Source: Apostichopus japonicus
Lineage: Eukaryota; Echinodermata; Holothuroidea; Aspidochirotida; Stichopodidae
Assembly: GCF_037975245.1 (NCBI RefSeq)
Contig: NC_092579.1
Span: forward strand, 13,500,678 to 13,564,677
Length of the DNA stretch: 64,000 bases
Direction of reading: 5' to 3'
Shown here: positions 12,501-22,030 of the stretch, in pieces
Position numbering within the stretch: position 1 is the stretch's first letter
Layout of the letters: each line of letters begins with the position of its first letter
The notes under the pieces: generated by a model
What the model was told of the DNA's origin: nothing
Databases searched by the model: none
What the model saw: only the letters and a program-made list of their open reading frames with translations
Program-made: the position numbers and the translations under genes

Positions 12501-15500
12501 ATATCACTTTTTTCACCATATGTAAGTTAAAAGAAAAAAACATTACACATGTTGCATGCATCATTATATGAGACCATTTCAGAAAACATGATATTTATCA
12601 TTTTCAACACACAAGTATGATAGATAGCCGCATGCTAGCCCAAAGTGCTAGTTGGGAAGGGCTATGTAACCATCTTTCAAATCCAATTTCAATCCAAAAT
12701 TTGCCAATGAAGAAATAAAAGTAACCCTACTTTTCCTTTCGGTGTTGTGTACTTAGATCAACACTTTTGCACTTCCACAGGTTATTGTATCAACTTATTT
12801 AATAACAAATCTATTGTTGAACCGTTTGGCTGGCCACTCTTATATAAGGATATCCGCTATTAGCAACCGGCTAGGGGCATACCCCTTTCTACAGCACAAA
12901 TCTATAGTATGATGGCTCAAAGACGGACCTCTGACCATTACTACGTAACGATTTTCTCTATTAGCGACCTAAACACTCGAGGCATCTTGCTAATCTATTG
13001 TGTGATGGTTCAAAGTTCACCCTGACCATTGTAACTAACAATTTTCTCTATTTGCTAACGAGACGCACCATGGCAACATTAAAAATCTATTGCTGAAAAG
13101 TTTGGCTGGCCACTCTTACATGATGATATGTGCTATTAGCGACCGGCTTGGGACGGCCCCCTTTCTATAGCACAAATCTATAGTATGATGGCTCAAAGAC
13201 AGACCTCTGAATATTGTTACGTAATGAATTTCTCTATTAGCGACTTTTCTCTACTTTTGCCAGGAATCTCGCCATCGGTATCGGTATTCAAAACTTTCCT
13301 GAAGGTCTCGCAGTCAGTCTACCCCTTCACGGGTCGGGTTACTCAAAATGGAGGAGTTTTTGGTGAGTGCAACCTAAGGAAACAGACACGTCGACGATGC
13401 CATCAAAATGTTAAGACCTTTCTGTAGAGATACAGTAGTAGCAATCGTCGACAAAGTGGTCGAATTGTTCAGATCATTTCCTCGACAGTTGCAAGAACGT
13501 GACAAAATTCCTTGAATCAGATGAGTGAATAATAGATAATAATAGATGACAATATGATTATTTATCAAATGTCATTGATTTAACAAATTCACAGCAGAAT
13601 GATAAATCGATCACTTCATGTATTTAACCATTTTTTAACCAAAAAAATGGTGAATTTCGCTCTGAGAGTCACCATTTCAACAATTTGTATCAAAATGATC
13701 AAATTTATCACTTTATTTATAAATTAATCTTGTCAATTCAACATTTCTGTCTTATTACGCTATAGTCAGCATGTCACCACCTCAAACTTTTGCAGCAAAA
13801 TCGATAAATTGTTCATCGAATAGATCATTTGTAATCCACAGTTTTGCGATAGAATGACTTAATTTTGCTTGCATCAGCATGTCATCATCTCAATATGATG
13901 AGTAAGAATGGAAAAAAGAAAAGGGAGAAAAGGTTTTTCACATTTTGATGGCACCTTTAAGTTTTTCCATATAAGGCAGGTCCTTGTTGCTGCATCAACC
14001 AAACCAGGAATTGGATGATCCTTTTCATCTCATTTTTTAATTAATTGAATTTGAAGTTGTCACTGTTTCATTTTCGTTTTACCATCAAAAATCTTTGCTC
14101 GATATAAACTGGGTAATTATAAAGAAGTCGTTTGCCGGATCAATTTATGAGGTGAAAGACCTAATTAATTCTAGAACATCGACAATTTTTTTTTTAGACA
14201 GTTTTGAAATCTTGGAAAAGGTGGTGACATTATTAATGTGATGATAGTACAATATGGAATTTATTTGGTCTTGGACTTGTATTTTAGATCCTCCTGCAAG
14301 CAGGAACTCGCGAAGAAGCCTCATTGGCTTATCAAAGCCGCAAGCTGACCGAAGTCAGTCTCTTACGTTCATATTTAACGTCCATGATTATGAATTGCCA
14401 ATTGTCAACAACTCTGTAACTGGACGACATACATTAATCTTGGAGTCACTCGAACCGGGGACCTTATGATTGGAAGGCACCGGCGTTAACCACTGAGCTA
14501 ACACTCCATGACTTAGATATTTTTAAGACATAAATCATGCACTGTGTTCAAATATATTGGAGGTTTGGCTTCATGAAAGTTTGACATTTCCGTCATTTCA
14601 TTTTTAAGGTACGGTCAATTAAGTGGTATGGTCGAACCCGTGGCCGGTGTCTTTGGGGCTTTGGTAGTCGGTATTGCGGAGCCTTTGTTACCATACGCAT
14701 TATCGTTTGCTGCTGGTGCAATGGTCTATGTGGTGATGGATGATATTATACCAGAAGCACAAACGAGGTAGGTCGAGACTTTACTACTGGATTTTACTCC
14801 CACAAGATTCCTGTCTCATCAGTAAACAATATTTCATCTTCTTTTTGCATTGAGGCGGTTTGCTCATGAGATTATCATCCCTGCTGTTCTATCTCCAGGC
14901 AGGATGATGAGATCAGTTTTTATTTACAAATTTTTATACTTTTCTTTCATTTCCTGTTTTTGATTTGTAAATTATGTCGACATTAAGTGGGAGTGGACAT
15001 GAATATAATGCCCACTCATGTATTACGGAATTTGGAAAGGCTTTGGCAAGTTTAATCTGTTGGACTAATGTTAATCTGTATTTATCGTGGAATGGTTAGT
15101 GTTTGAAACTAGCATTAAATATGTTGTAGAACTGCACAGTGCAATATGTATATCATCTTTCTTGAAGATGATTTCTATCATCGAAACATTGGTACTGGGC
15201 CCAAAAATTATTTTATCTGGATGACTAATCCCCTTTTCTTTCCAATTTTTGCATGTGACATGTTAAAGTCTAGGAATTCCCCTTCAAACTCTGCAGGTTT
15301 AACATACTATATATATAGATACATATATATATATACATATATATATATATATTACCAATCATTACTTCACAAACAACCAGGGCTGCAAACATTATATGTA
15401 GGTTAACATGTATTTTAATTTTTCTTGTCTGAATGTTAAAAAATTTAGCTTCCCTCAAAGAGTTGTGAATGAATGGAATGACTTGCCAAATATGGGTTGT

Positions 15501-16487
15501 TAGTTCTGATTCTGTGCTGTCTTTTAAAGAAACACATTGATACTTTCTTTACTAAGAGTGGTTGTATAAAATGGGGTTAAGGGTACACTTTTAAAAAAAA
15601 GTTTTTTAATTTTTTTATTTATATAATTTTATTTATAATTTTTTCCTTATGTATTCCTGTGCTGGGGTTTTCTATGGTCTGGCTTTCCATGGGGCATGTG
15701 CCCTTTTTGGCCCTTTAGCTTGTTATGTTATGTTATGTTATATATATAAACCAATCATTGCTTCACAAACGACCAGGGCTGCAAAACTTTATATGTGCAA
15801 AATATTACAAATGGTCTTAGTGTAAAACTACAAAAATGTAAAAACACGTACAACCTGACCAGTTGAAAATTCGTCCACATTAATTTCTCAAGCTGATTTG
15901 GAACACTTCTGCAAATTAATTGTTGCTCAAAGGGGTTGGTTTAGCCACTCTTGCTTGATAAATTCAAAATAATTATTTATGAAATACCTGGCAAGAATCC
16001 TTTCCTCCTTGTTCGAGGCCAGCACAGAACATAATGTTCAAGACTTCTCCGTCATACCAGGTCTTCTGGTTGCAAGTAGCGGTGTCGATGATTGGTACGG
16101 ATACCTCTTGAAGGGTTTCTCTTTGTATGACGGCTATCGAAAGAGAGACAGAGCAGAACATGTTATCAAATTCAACAAAAGTATTGGAATCCTTTCCAAA
16201 TAAAGTTTCAGCGTTGTTTTAGGAACTTTCATTAACAAAGACACCAACCTTAATTTTCGTACAATGACTTTGCAGATTTTTCAATTTATAAAAGCAGCCA
16301 CCATAATACCTCTCACCCGAGTACCAAAAATGATGGCCGGGTTCCTTGCAAGTGACTATATTTCTCTTTTGAAACACTTGTTTCTTTATCTTCCTCTCAA
16401 CCACGCAGTGGAAACGGACGACTGGCGACGTGGGGAAGTATTATAGGTTTCATAGTGATGATGTCTTTAGATGTCGCTCTTGGATGA
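6489..16487 (+). CDS. slc39a11: Zinc transporter ZIP11, eight C-terminal exons (5' partial)
   Basis: ZIP-family metal transporter (SLC39A11, gufA-like subgroup), a multi-pass membrane protein that moves zinc towards the cytosol and is reported on Golgi and nuclear membranes in vertebrates. Coding segments: 6489-6527, 8112-8270, 9874-9973, 10918-11088, 12137-12206, 13264-13362, 14609-14767 and 16409-16487. Joined, they give 876 nt, that is 291 residues plus TGA, in one open frame. Diagnostic sequence: [13 protein letters not shown] at the start, [13 protein letters not shown], the TM4 metal motif HNIPEGLAVG (split by an intron), the TM5 motif [10 protein letters not shown], and [19 protein letters not shown] near the end. 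Vertebrate ZIP11 has about 36 residues before [13 protein letters not shown], so only the first transmembrane exon(s) are missing, off the left edge. The central loop between TM3 and TM4 is acidic (GEDDEEAA) and poorly conserved, as in the family. All introns are GT-AG. Confidence 0.95.
6900..7010. repeat. Dispersed repeat fragment with TATATAGCGC ... GCGCTTTACAG
   Basis: A short intronic stretch with the motif TATATAGCGC followed by TGCGCTTTACAG, also seen in altered form near 10020-10065. It is probably a SINE or LINE remnant, and nothing in it looks coding. Confidence 0.4.
7230..7400. repeat. Dispersed repeat shared with a tepsin intron
   Basis: The segment around GATGATGTCATAATTAGACT aligns by eye with 36370-36545 (GATGATGTCATAGTTAGACT), including flanking AATCTCCC and TTTTCTTAGC/TTTTGTTGAT-like parts. 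It is an unclassified interspersed repeat. Confidence 0.7.
7690..8095. repeat. ~73-bp minisatellite just upstream of a slc39a11 exon
   Basis: GCATCAGTCGTGTTTGATAG recurs at 7741, 7814 and 7887 (73-bp spacing) and then in altered form near 7964, with further partial units to about 8095. The array ends about 17 bp before the exon at 8112, so it occupies the branch-point side of that intron. Confidence 0.9.
8112..8270 (+). CDS. slc39a11: slc39a11 exon (TM2-TM3)
   Basis: The exon has 159 nt, phase 0 to 0. Acceptor TATCACAG, donor GTGAGA. It encodes 53 residues beginning [19 protein letters not shown] and ending ADISMPYL, covering two membrane segments. Confidence 0.95.
8271..9873 (+). other. slc39a11 intron, no feature recognised
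   Basis: AT-rich sequence with a 13-bp G run near 8948. Several short open frames (for example 9141-9338 and 9413-9637) show no family resemblance or splice structure. Confidence 0.5.
9874..9973 (+). CDS. slc39a11: slc39a11 exon (acidic cytosolic loop, part 1)
   Basis: The exon has 100 nt and ends after the first base of an Asp codon. Acceptor CTTTTAG, donor GTAAGG. It encodes [19 protein letters not shown] and then an acidic stretch. Conservation is low, and it is supported mainly by phase and splice sites. Confidence 0.85.
9990..10540. repeat. Dispersed repeat (probable retroelement remnant)
   Basis: It begins with a TATAGCCCC...GGCGCTTTACAAAACC motif, then an A-rich tract, and around 10330-10470 shows a degenerate coding-like block ([19 protein letters not shown] in one frame) of the sort found in widespread invertebrate retroelement copies. 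The class was not determined. Confidence 0.45.
10918..11088 (+). CDS. slc39a11: slc39a11 exon (loop and TM4 start)
   Basis: The exon has 171 nt. Acceptor CGAACAG, donor GTACAG. It ends with [19 protein letters not shown], and the Glu codon of the HNxPEG metal site is completed in the next exon. The loop has an Arg-Thr patch ([12 protein letters not shown]). Confidence 0.95.
11089..12136 (+). other. slc39a11 intron, nothing recognised
   Basis: Low-complexity AT-rich intron. Open frames at 11586-11927 and its antisense have no recognisable similarity. A short T run lies at about 11875-11889. Confidence 0.5.
12137..12206 (+). CDS. slc39a11: slc39a11 exon (TM4)
   Basis: The exon has 70 nt. Acceptor TTCTGCAG, donor GTTGGT. 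It encodes [20 protein letters not shown] and then ESA, and ends in a split Arg codon. Confidence 0.95.
12785..13250. repeat. Imperfect tandem duplication, ~276-bp period
   Basis: GTTTGGCTGGCCACTCTTA occurs at 12824 and 13100, each followed by a matching CTATTAGC...CTATAGTATGATGGCTCAAAG block. A third, shorter, diverged piece lies between them near 12995. The array ends just before the TM5 exon of slc39a11. Confidence 0.85.
13264..13362 (+). CDS. slc39a11: slc39a11 exon (TM5)
   Basis: The exon has 99 nt. Acceptor TTTTGCCAG, donor GTGAGT. It encodes [20 protein letters not shown] and then [12 protein letters not shown], with the second ZIP metal-site motif (QNFPEG). Confidence 0.96.
13363..14287 (+). 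other. slc39a11 intron, nothing recognised
   Basis: AT-rich intron sequence with no supported feature. Confidence 0.5.
14288..14507 (-). repeat. tRNA-derived SINE (minus orientation)
   Basis: Read on the minus strand, it begins GGAGTGTTAGCTCAGTGGTT, an A-box-like tRNA head, with a B-box-like GGTTCGAGTGA about 50 nt on. A non-tRNA body follows, ending in a segment with CGCGAGTTCCTGCTTGCAGG. It lies in a slc39a11 intron, antisense to the gene. The B box deviates at its end, so Pol III activity is doubtful. Confidence 0.75.
14609..14767 (+). CDS. slc39a11: slc39a11 exon (TM6-TM7)
   Basis: The exon has 159 nt. Acceptor TTTTTAAG, donor GTAGGT. It starts [20 protein letters not shown] and ends [14 protein letters not shown], very close to vertebrate ZIP11. 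Confidence 0.96.
15300..15350. repeat. (TA)n-rich microsatellite
   Basis: Interrupted TA run next to the flanking duplication of the LINE tail at 15430-15745. Confidence 0.85.
15430..15745 (+). repeat. LINE 3'-terminal remnant with (TGTTA)n tail
   Basis: The plus strand encodes a degenerate C-terminal reverse-transcriptase-element signature ([14 protein letters not shown], then a shifted [11 protein letters not shown]), followed by a terminal repeat of TGTTATGTTATG. This is the usual form of CR1/L2-type tails. It is flanked by a ~45-bp direct repeat (ACCAATCATT[A/G]CTTCACAA at 15354 and 15752). Confidence 0.75.
15988..16118 (-). pseudogene. Orphan exon of a trypsin-family (S1) serine protease
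   Basis: On the minus strand, about 131 nt are open and encode [17 protein letters not shown], a short variable loop, then [17 protein letters not shown], ending at a GT donor (GTATTT). This is the region just before the catalytic GDSGGP motif of S1 proteases, and the exon boundary is the usual one for the family. An AG acceptor lies at the other end (16119-16122). No GDSGGP exon, catalytic His exon or Asp exon was found nearby on that strand. The exon sits inside the last slc39a11 intron in antisense, so it is most likely a duplicated or relocated single exon. The trypsin-like reading is secure; whether it is dead or belongs to a very large gene is not. Confidence 0.75.
16409..16487 (+). CDS. 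slc39a11: slc39a11 terminal exon (TM8, stop)
   Basis: The exon has 79 nt. Acceptor CCACGCAG. It encodes [20 protein letters not shown] and then LDVALG, followed by TGA, the canonical ZIP11 C-terminus. Confidence 0.96.
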
Positions 16488-17690
16488 CAGAAGGAAGGCA
16501 GAAATATACCACCACCTCATCCTCCTCCTCCTTCTCCTCCACTATCAGGACAAAGTACTGTTGCCTTAATCGACATTCCACTTGGCATGAACCCTAAGGG
16601 TTTTTTTCTTCAAGACAACTTAGAAATATGAAATTGTGATTGGCATTGGTGTACACAACATGGTGTAAAAAACATGTCCCTGCAAAGAAGTCAAGGTTGG
16701 TATTTGATATGAGAATGAGACAGAAAAAATTGGAAGGATGTCTCTTCTTTCGAATGGGAACTTCTTTTTTTGTTTGTTTGTTTCAGGTACTGAAGAACCC
16801 TATCTTCCACATAGCACAAGGATGCTTTTTTTAGCAATCTATGTTACTTTATTAGCTTATACTTGCTCTCTCGCAAACAGCCAACAAGTTTTTTCCTTGT
16901 ATTTTGGGGGGCCTAAACGCATCATGAAATTTCATTGTTTGAATGTTTAGTATGAAGATGTGAAGATACTTTAGAATGCCGGAAAGAGAGACAGACGTTC
17001 TATAGGTGATCCAACTAATGTGAATTTATTGAGGTCTCTATGTCCCAAAGAAACAACTGATATTGTGACTTTGATGCAACTATGTCGCATTTTAATATAG
17101 GGAGGTGTACGGTAAACTTTGCGATGCTAAACAGGAAAAATGATTCTTTTAGTGGACAGTGGTAGTGGCAATCTTTCTGATGTTGCAAGGTGGTTCAAGC
17201 TCTGTCCTTCAACTACGTGATTTCATCGATATGTTTGATCAGATTCCACCCAGAAATGGATACCTAGAAATAGATATCAAGAAGGGACTTGAATCATATT
17301 TCCCCATAAACATTGTGAATGTGTTGAAATTTACAGTGTAATTCTGGTTTAGTACGTGAAATTAGTTCTTGAAAGTATTAACATGAGAATACGAGAAAAT
17401 TATGTGTTCTATATTTGCTGCTTTAGCAATTTTTTGCCATTTTTTAGTCGTTAAGGTTTTGTAGATTAAAGTTTGCATTTGAAAGAGTTGTTTGCAATTT
17501 GACTACCAGACAAGGTAACTACAGTACATACGTGAAACACAGCACCCGAAATTATGGTACACCACGAAACCATGTATACTTTGGAGAGAGGGCCTGGATT
17601 TTTGTTGCATATTTTTGAAGAAGTTAATAATGTAAAAGTATGTAGAAATGTCCAATTGTGATCTTTTACACAAATAAAAAGCTATTGACA
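16488..17690 (+). other. slc39a11: Probable slc39a11 3' untranslated region
   Basis: No competing gene was seen. The first good polyadenylation hexamer on this strand is AATAAA at 17673-17678, which would give a 3' UTR of about 1.2 kb. The end is inferred only. Confidence 0.45.
17673..17678 (+). terminator. slc39a11: Candidate polyadenylation signal of slc39a11
   Basis: AATAAA within CAAATAAAAAGC, in an AT-rich setting downstream of the slc39a11 stop codon. Use in vivo is not shown. Confidence 0.45.
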
Positions 17691-17837
17691 TAGCTTGTCA
17701 ATGATACTTTGTTTAATGGAACAACATTTTCCACTTTTAAAATATCAAGTTGATAAAAAGGTCAGATTGGGAGGCCTCTTTTCTCTCTGTTTGCCATTTT
17801 AGATGCTTAGATATGCATGCTGTACAAGTTTCAGATT

Positions 17838-17950
17838 TTAAGAGGTGTTATGGTGTTAAAAAGGTGTTAAGAGGTGTTAAACAGATTTTAAGAGGTGTTA
17901 TGGTGTTAAAGAGGTGTTAAGGTGTTTAAGAGGTGTTAAAAATGTGTTAG
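17838..17950 (+). repeat. Short minisatellite of AGGTGTTA-type units
   Basis: Repeats of AAGAGGTGTTA, TGGTGTTAAA and related units occur about ten times. Simple slippage array. Confidence 0.85.
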
Positions 17951-18104
17951 TCCAGTAGCTATTAAAAGGTCACCAAGTGTTAGCATGTTAATAATTGCTT
18001 AACTGTGGAACTGATTTTCCAATCTATTTCCAGACTTTGAGGAGTGTGAAGTTAGACAATTCAATATCTCAATGAGGAAAAAAACTATATTATATTGTTT
18101 TTAA

Positions 18105-18719
18105 AGCAGCATTTTGCGTTGGGTCGCTTTTTTCCACTTTTTTAACATGTGCATCGATTTTTTTACATGTATCAATCATAAAACAGCTATCTAAGATACC
18201 ATCCAAGTTTCACCCTGCCAAGAGCGTTAATTAGCGAGTAATTAACGATTTATGTCGATAAATGAGAAGAGTGTCCTCGACAAATTTCACAGTTAAAATT
18301 AATCGCATACAATTCCGCCAAACCCACTAGTTTGAATTCAACCAATCAGAGATGCAGGTTTAGTTATGAGCCGTTGCTAAAAATAGATTCAAGACTTCGC
18401 GTTGGTTGTACCAGGGAGTTGTTATGCAACTCCCTGGTACAACTGCCATATAGACTGTACACAAATCAAGCGTGGTGTTATATTACGTATCTGTCAATGA
18501 CGTTCGTAGTGTTTAAATATTCATATTATGGGCGAGGTTTATTGGGTTCCCAACGGAAAATATCTTGGAGAACAACAAAGTTGAAAGTTGCAAATTTTTC
18601 GACTTTTATGCCACCATTTGAAGTAAAATATAAATAGATTAGCTAGTTATGTATGTCGTTATGCAAAGTGGAATCAGTGAGGTTGAGAAAAATCATAGAA
18701 AAGGACGCAAAATGCTGCT
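18105..18719. mobile_element. Non-autonomous DNA transposon with TTAA target duplication (family A)
   Basis: A perfect 15-bp terminal inverted repeat (AGCAGCATTTTGCGT and ACGCAAAATGCTGCT) bounds 615 bp, directly flanked on both sides by TTAA (18101-18104 and 18720-18723). TTAA duplications are typical of piggyBac-type insertion, but the tips do not start with CCC. No transposase is encoded. It contains the long hairpin at 18405-18443. Confidence 0.9.
18405..18443. repeat. Perfect 17-bp-stem hairpin, CAGGGAGTTG family, copy 1
   Basis: Arms GTTGTACCAGGGAGTTG and CAACTCCCTGGTACAAC around the loop TTATG. The same core palindrome occurs at 20905-20932 and 52250-52277 with different loops. Confidence 0.9.
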
Positions 18720-18723
18720 TTAA

Positions 18724-19077
18724 GTAAGATGCTCATTGGAATTGGAGTACGGGTCACCGTAATCTGACCATCTAGCAAGATGATCTTTATAATTTGACCA
18801 TATTTAGGAAGAACTGTTGAGATGGCTTTTATGTTTTATTTCTGATGATTATTTGATTTTAATATTTTCAACTAAATTATTCTTTCAAATAAGTGAATCT
18901 TATTCTGACAATTCTTATTTCCATTTCTAATATTTTAACCACATGCAAAAAGGAAGGAACTTTTTAAACGTTTCGGTGGTTTAACATTGATCTGGAGTAG
19001 TTACATTCAGTACAAAGGTTATACTCAGCGCTGGAATAAGCTACTGCCAAGCCTGTAGCTTATGTTTATAAAGGGGC
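18724..19077. other. No feature recognised
   Basis: AT-rich intergenic sequence between the TTAA transposon and a tandem array. Confidence 0.5.
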
Positions 19078-19675
19078 CCTAACTTAAAAAACAATACACA
19101 TAAATAACTTCAGTTGCAAATACCTTAGTATTTTTGCTTTGTATATATATATCATATAGATACCACACTCTCATTAATTACCGTGTTAATTAGTAACCCC
19201 AACTGAAGGTGATAATTGCTAAGAAGGCTAAAGTTGCTAACATTAGACACCCAGTCATTCATAAAATTTGTATGTAGTACAGTACTATTTTTGGCCTAAC
19301 TTAAAAAAAATACACATAAATGACTTCAGTTGCAAATACAATAGTATTTTTGCTTTGTATATGTATCACATAGATACCACACTCTCATTAATTACCGTGT
19401 TAATTAGTAACCCCAACTGAAGGTGATAATCGCTAAGAAGGCTAAAATTGCTAACATTTGACACCTAGTCGTTCATAAAATTTGTATGTAGTATAGTACT
19501 ATTTTTGGCCTAACTTAAAAAAAATACACATAAATGACTTCAGTTGCAAATACAATAGTATTTTTGCTTTGTATATGTATCACATAGATACCACACTCTC
19601 ATTAATTACTGTGTTAATTATTAACCCGACTGAAGGTGATAATCATAAAATTAGTATGTAGTATAGTACTATAGT
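19078..19675. repeat. ~215-bp tandem repeat, about 2.7 copies
   Basis: CCTAACTTAAAAAA starts units near 19078, 19294 and 19509. Each unit contains the pair ACTTCAGTT and AACTGAAGGT in inverted orientation about 100 bp apart, and a TTAATTA-rich centre. Confidence 0.9.
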
Positions 19676-21135
19676 AATAGTGCAAGTGATGGCGTCACTG
19701 AATCGGCACTGATAGCTTGCAAGCATTTAGCTTCTTTTGCTACTAGGTTAAGCTGGCACTGGTTATTTTTAAATCTAATTATTATCAAATCTAATTATTT
19801 TAAATCTAATGATTATTAGGTTGAGAACAATTCCAGGGTAAAAAATTGTACCAGCCAAATTGACTATTTTTATCTTTCAATTGTCTTTTTTATAACAGCA
19901 AGATGGGTTTACTTACACTCTGAAATTCTGTAGCCCATTTGTTTTGGAATCTGATTCTAAGTTTTTTTAGGCCATTCCTTGTTTATGTCAAATTGTTTTC
20001 ATAATGTTTTATTGATGGGAGAAAGCATATTTATGGCTCATATTACAAGAAGAAAACAGACACAAGGCGTTTTTATTTTGAAGTTTAAGACTATCAATCT
20101 ATCCTGAAAATCAGTATTCCCCTTCCAATCCAACCCCCCCCCCTTCCTTCCGCCATCTCTCTCCCATTGTATGGTCGATTGATATTAGTTTTCATAAATA
20201 ATTATCAAGACCTGCTGCCGTTGGATTAACACATGGTTTTTGTTCCATTTACAGGACAAGTGTTCAAATTGGGTCTTTGGAACTTTTCTCCTTAATCCAC
20301 CCTGCCCCCCCCCCCTCAGCCACCACAACCCCTCTTTTCCATTCTATTTCTATCTGATTACAGAACTCTGATTTATTTTAATACCCCTTACTCCTTCGAC
20401 TACTTTATCTCCGACCTGGGTGTCCGGATTTGTAGCTAGCTCCATCAAGGTTACAGTATAGCTCCAGCTCAATGTTTTTAATGATATTGAATATGATAGG
20501 CAATTGTGATAAGCCGCGCCCCGTTGTTTGGCTTACTGGTTGTGCGTTGAACAGTTGTCGTCTACCACTGCTTGAAGTGCGCGAGAGGTGAAGTTTACTT
20601 AAAAAGGCGGGGCAAAGTTTTGAGTGACATAATGAGTGTGCTGCGACTGGAGTTGAATAAGTTGAATTAGGAAAACACCCCTTACTTGAGTTTAAATGAG
20701 AATGAAAATGATGACGAAAACAAGCAATCAACAGACTGTGACAATAAAGGCGCGGTTAAAACAATGTGGGTGGGCTTTAACGTGCGTTCAAGAAGGAGCT
20801 GGACAGAGATACATAACTGTTAACCCCCATAATATAATACATTAATATTTATTGAGCTGAGGATGATGGCGCTATCGCTGTAACTCCGAATCGCTAGTTC
20901 AGACCAGGGAGTTGTTCCATAACAACTCCCTGTTCAGACAAAGTTAATCAATAAGGTAAGAAATAAAGTGGACACATCATTCTTGGTGGTGATTTGGTCA
21001 TCCATATAGGCTTGTATAGTCACTACTTCCATTTGAATATAGAAACTAAATTATTAATTGTCTTTTAACTGTTCTGATCTTCCACGCAAATTGTGTTTTG
21101 TTTCAGTTTTTTTTTTAAATTCCTTGCTGAAGGCA
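19676..21135. other. Intergenic, little recognised
   Basis: AT-rich, with C runs near 20140 and 20305. The open frame at 20405-20731 (minus) has no family resemblance. The only structured item is the hairpin at 20905-20932. Confidence 0.5.
20905..20932. repeat. Tiny 28-bp hairpin element, CAGGGAGTTG family, copy 2
   Basis: CAGGGAGTTGTT, loop CCAT, AACAACTCCCTG: a perfect 12-bp stem. It is flanked immediately on both sides by TTCAGAC, as expected for an inserted element with a 7-8 bp target duplication. Confidence 0.8.
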
Positions 21136-21139
21136 AATA

Positions 21140-21240
21140 GGATATGGTGATGGCGTGTGTGTGACGCCGTGGCTTGTAGACATGATTACTAAACAAACTG
21201 TATGGGAGTGGTGGGTGAACATCATAATTTGGTACCTGGT
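21140..21240. repeat. Dispersed repeat related to the 34760-35365 array
   Basis: GGCGTGTGTGTGACGCCGTG followed by GCTTGTAGACATGATTACTA and GGTGGGTGAAC matches the leading segment of the repeat at 34763-34860 in the same order. Confidence 0.7.
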
Positions 21241-21505
21241 ACCGTTATTTATGAAGTGAATCGCTGTGGTCGAGTTTTCAGTATTCTCTCATTAACATAG
21301 TATAAGTATGTACGTTGGGAAAGTTCAACCAACTTCAAAAATTGTGAAATTGTGTGATTCCTGAAGCCCGCCGGCGTTTCCCGATTTTTATGCTAATTTT
21401 ATATAGGCTATATGACTCAAAATTGCGGTACGCGCCCTCACTAGCCTCAAGTGTCTGATCAACCCGAATCATGTGCATAGGCTCGGGTTCGAATCCCGGT
21501 GGAGG

Positions 21506-21537
<32 letters not shown>
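21506..21537. repeat. (TA)n microsatellite after a tRNA-like tail
   Basis: The TA run starts right after GTTCGAATCCCGGTGGAGG, the same junction type as in the larger tRNA-like repeats. Confidence 0.85.
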
Positions 21538-21540
<3 letters not shown>

Positions 21541-21605
21541 TATATGAGTCCCAAAAGGACGAAACCGGTCGTGAAGTGGAATTTTTCTGGTGTGTTGAAC
21601 AAATG

Positions 21606-21900
21606 ATTTCGGAATGCTTTAGGAATCACAAATGATTTCGAGTTGGTTAGCATCATGTTTGATCTCTAGAGTAAGCCTAAATGTGTCACCGAAAAAAGAA
21701 GTAGTATTGTTCGATACAGGTGACAAACGCCTACAGTGGAATTACGACCTTCCTTGCCGGTTTCGAACCTCTGGACATATAATCAGCGTCCATAGCCTAG
21801 TGGTTAGGGTGTGTCTGCGTACAGAGCAGAGCGGGAGGACCGGGTTCGAATCCCGGTGGAGGCTGGAAGTTTTTTCACTGTTCTGGATTTTTCAACTCAT
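21606..21900 (+). repeat. Repeat with embedded tRNA-like module, copy 1
   Basis: A conserved body (CACAAATGATTTCGAGTTGG ... GATACAGGTGACAAACGCCT) leads into a tRNA-like segment at 21786-21863. The A box is TAGCCTAGTGG, the five-pair anticodon stem TCTGC/GCAGA has a 7-nt loop, and the T arm is CCGGG-TTCGAAT-CCCGG with a perfect B box GGTTCGAATCC. The apparent anticodon differs between the copies here, at 29123, 29782 and 58493, so these are repeat copies and not a functional tRNA gene. A tRNA tail fragment also lies at 21480-21506. Confidence 0.85.
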
Positions 21901-22030
21901 TACGATTTCATATAAATATGTGTGTGTGTATACGTAAATAGACTATTTAAAGAGAATACAACAGACTGCACAAAATAGCTTCTTTCTTCTGCAGTTATAT
22001 TGTTAATATAGGCAACTCGGCCTATACCTA

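Noticed and set aside
21786..21863. A functional tRNA gene
   Set aside because: The sequence is part of a repeat with at least four copies, the acceptor stem has a mismatch, and the anticodon varies between copies.
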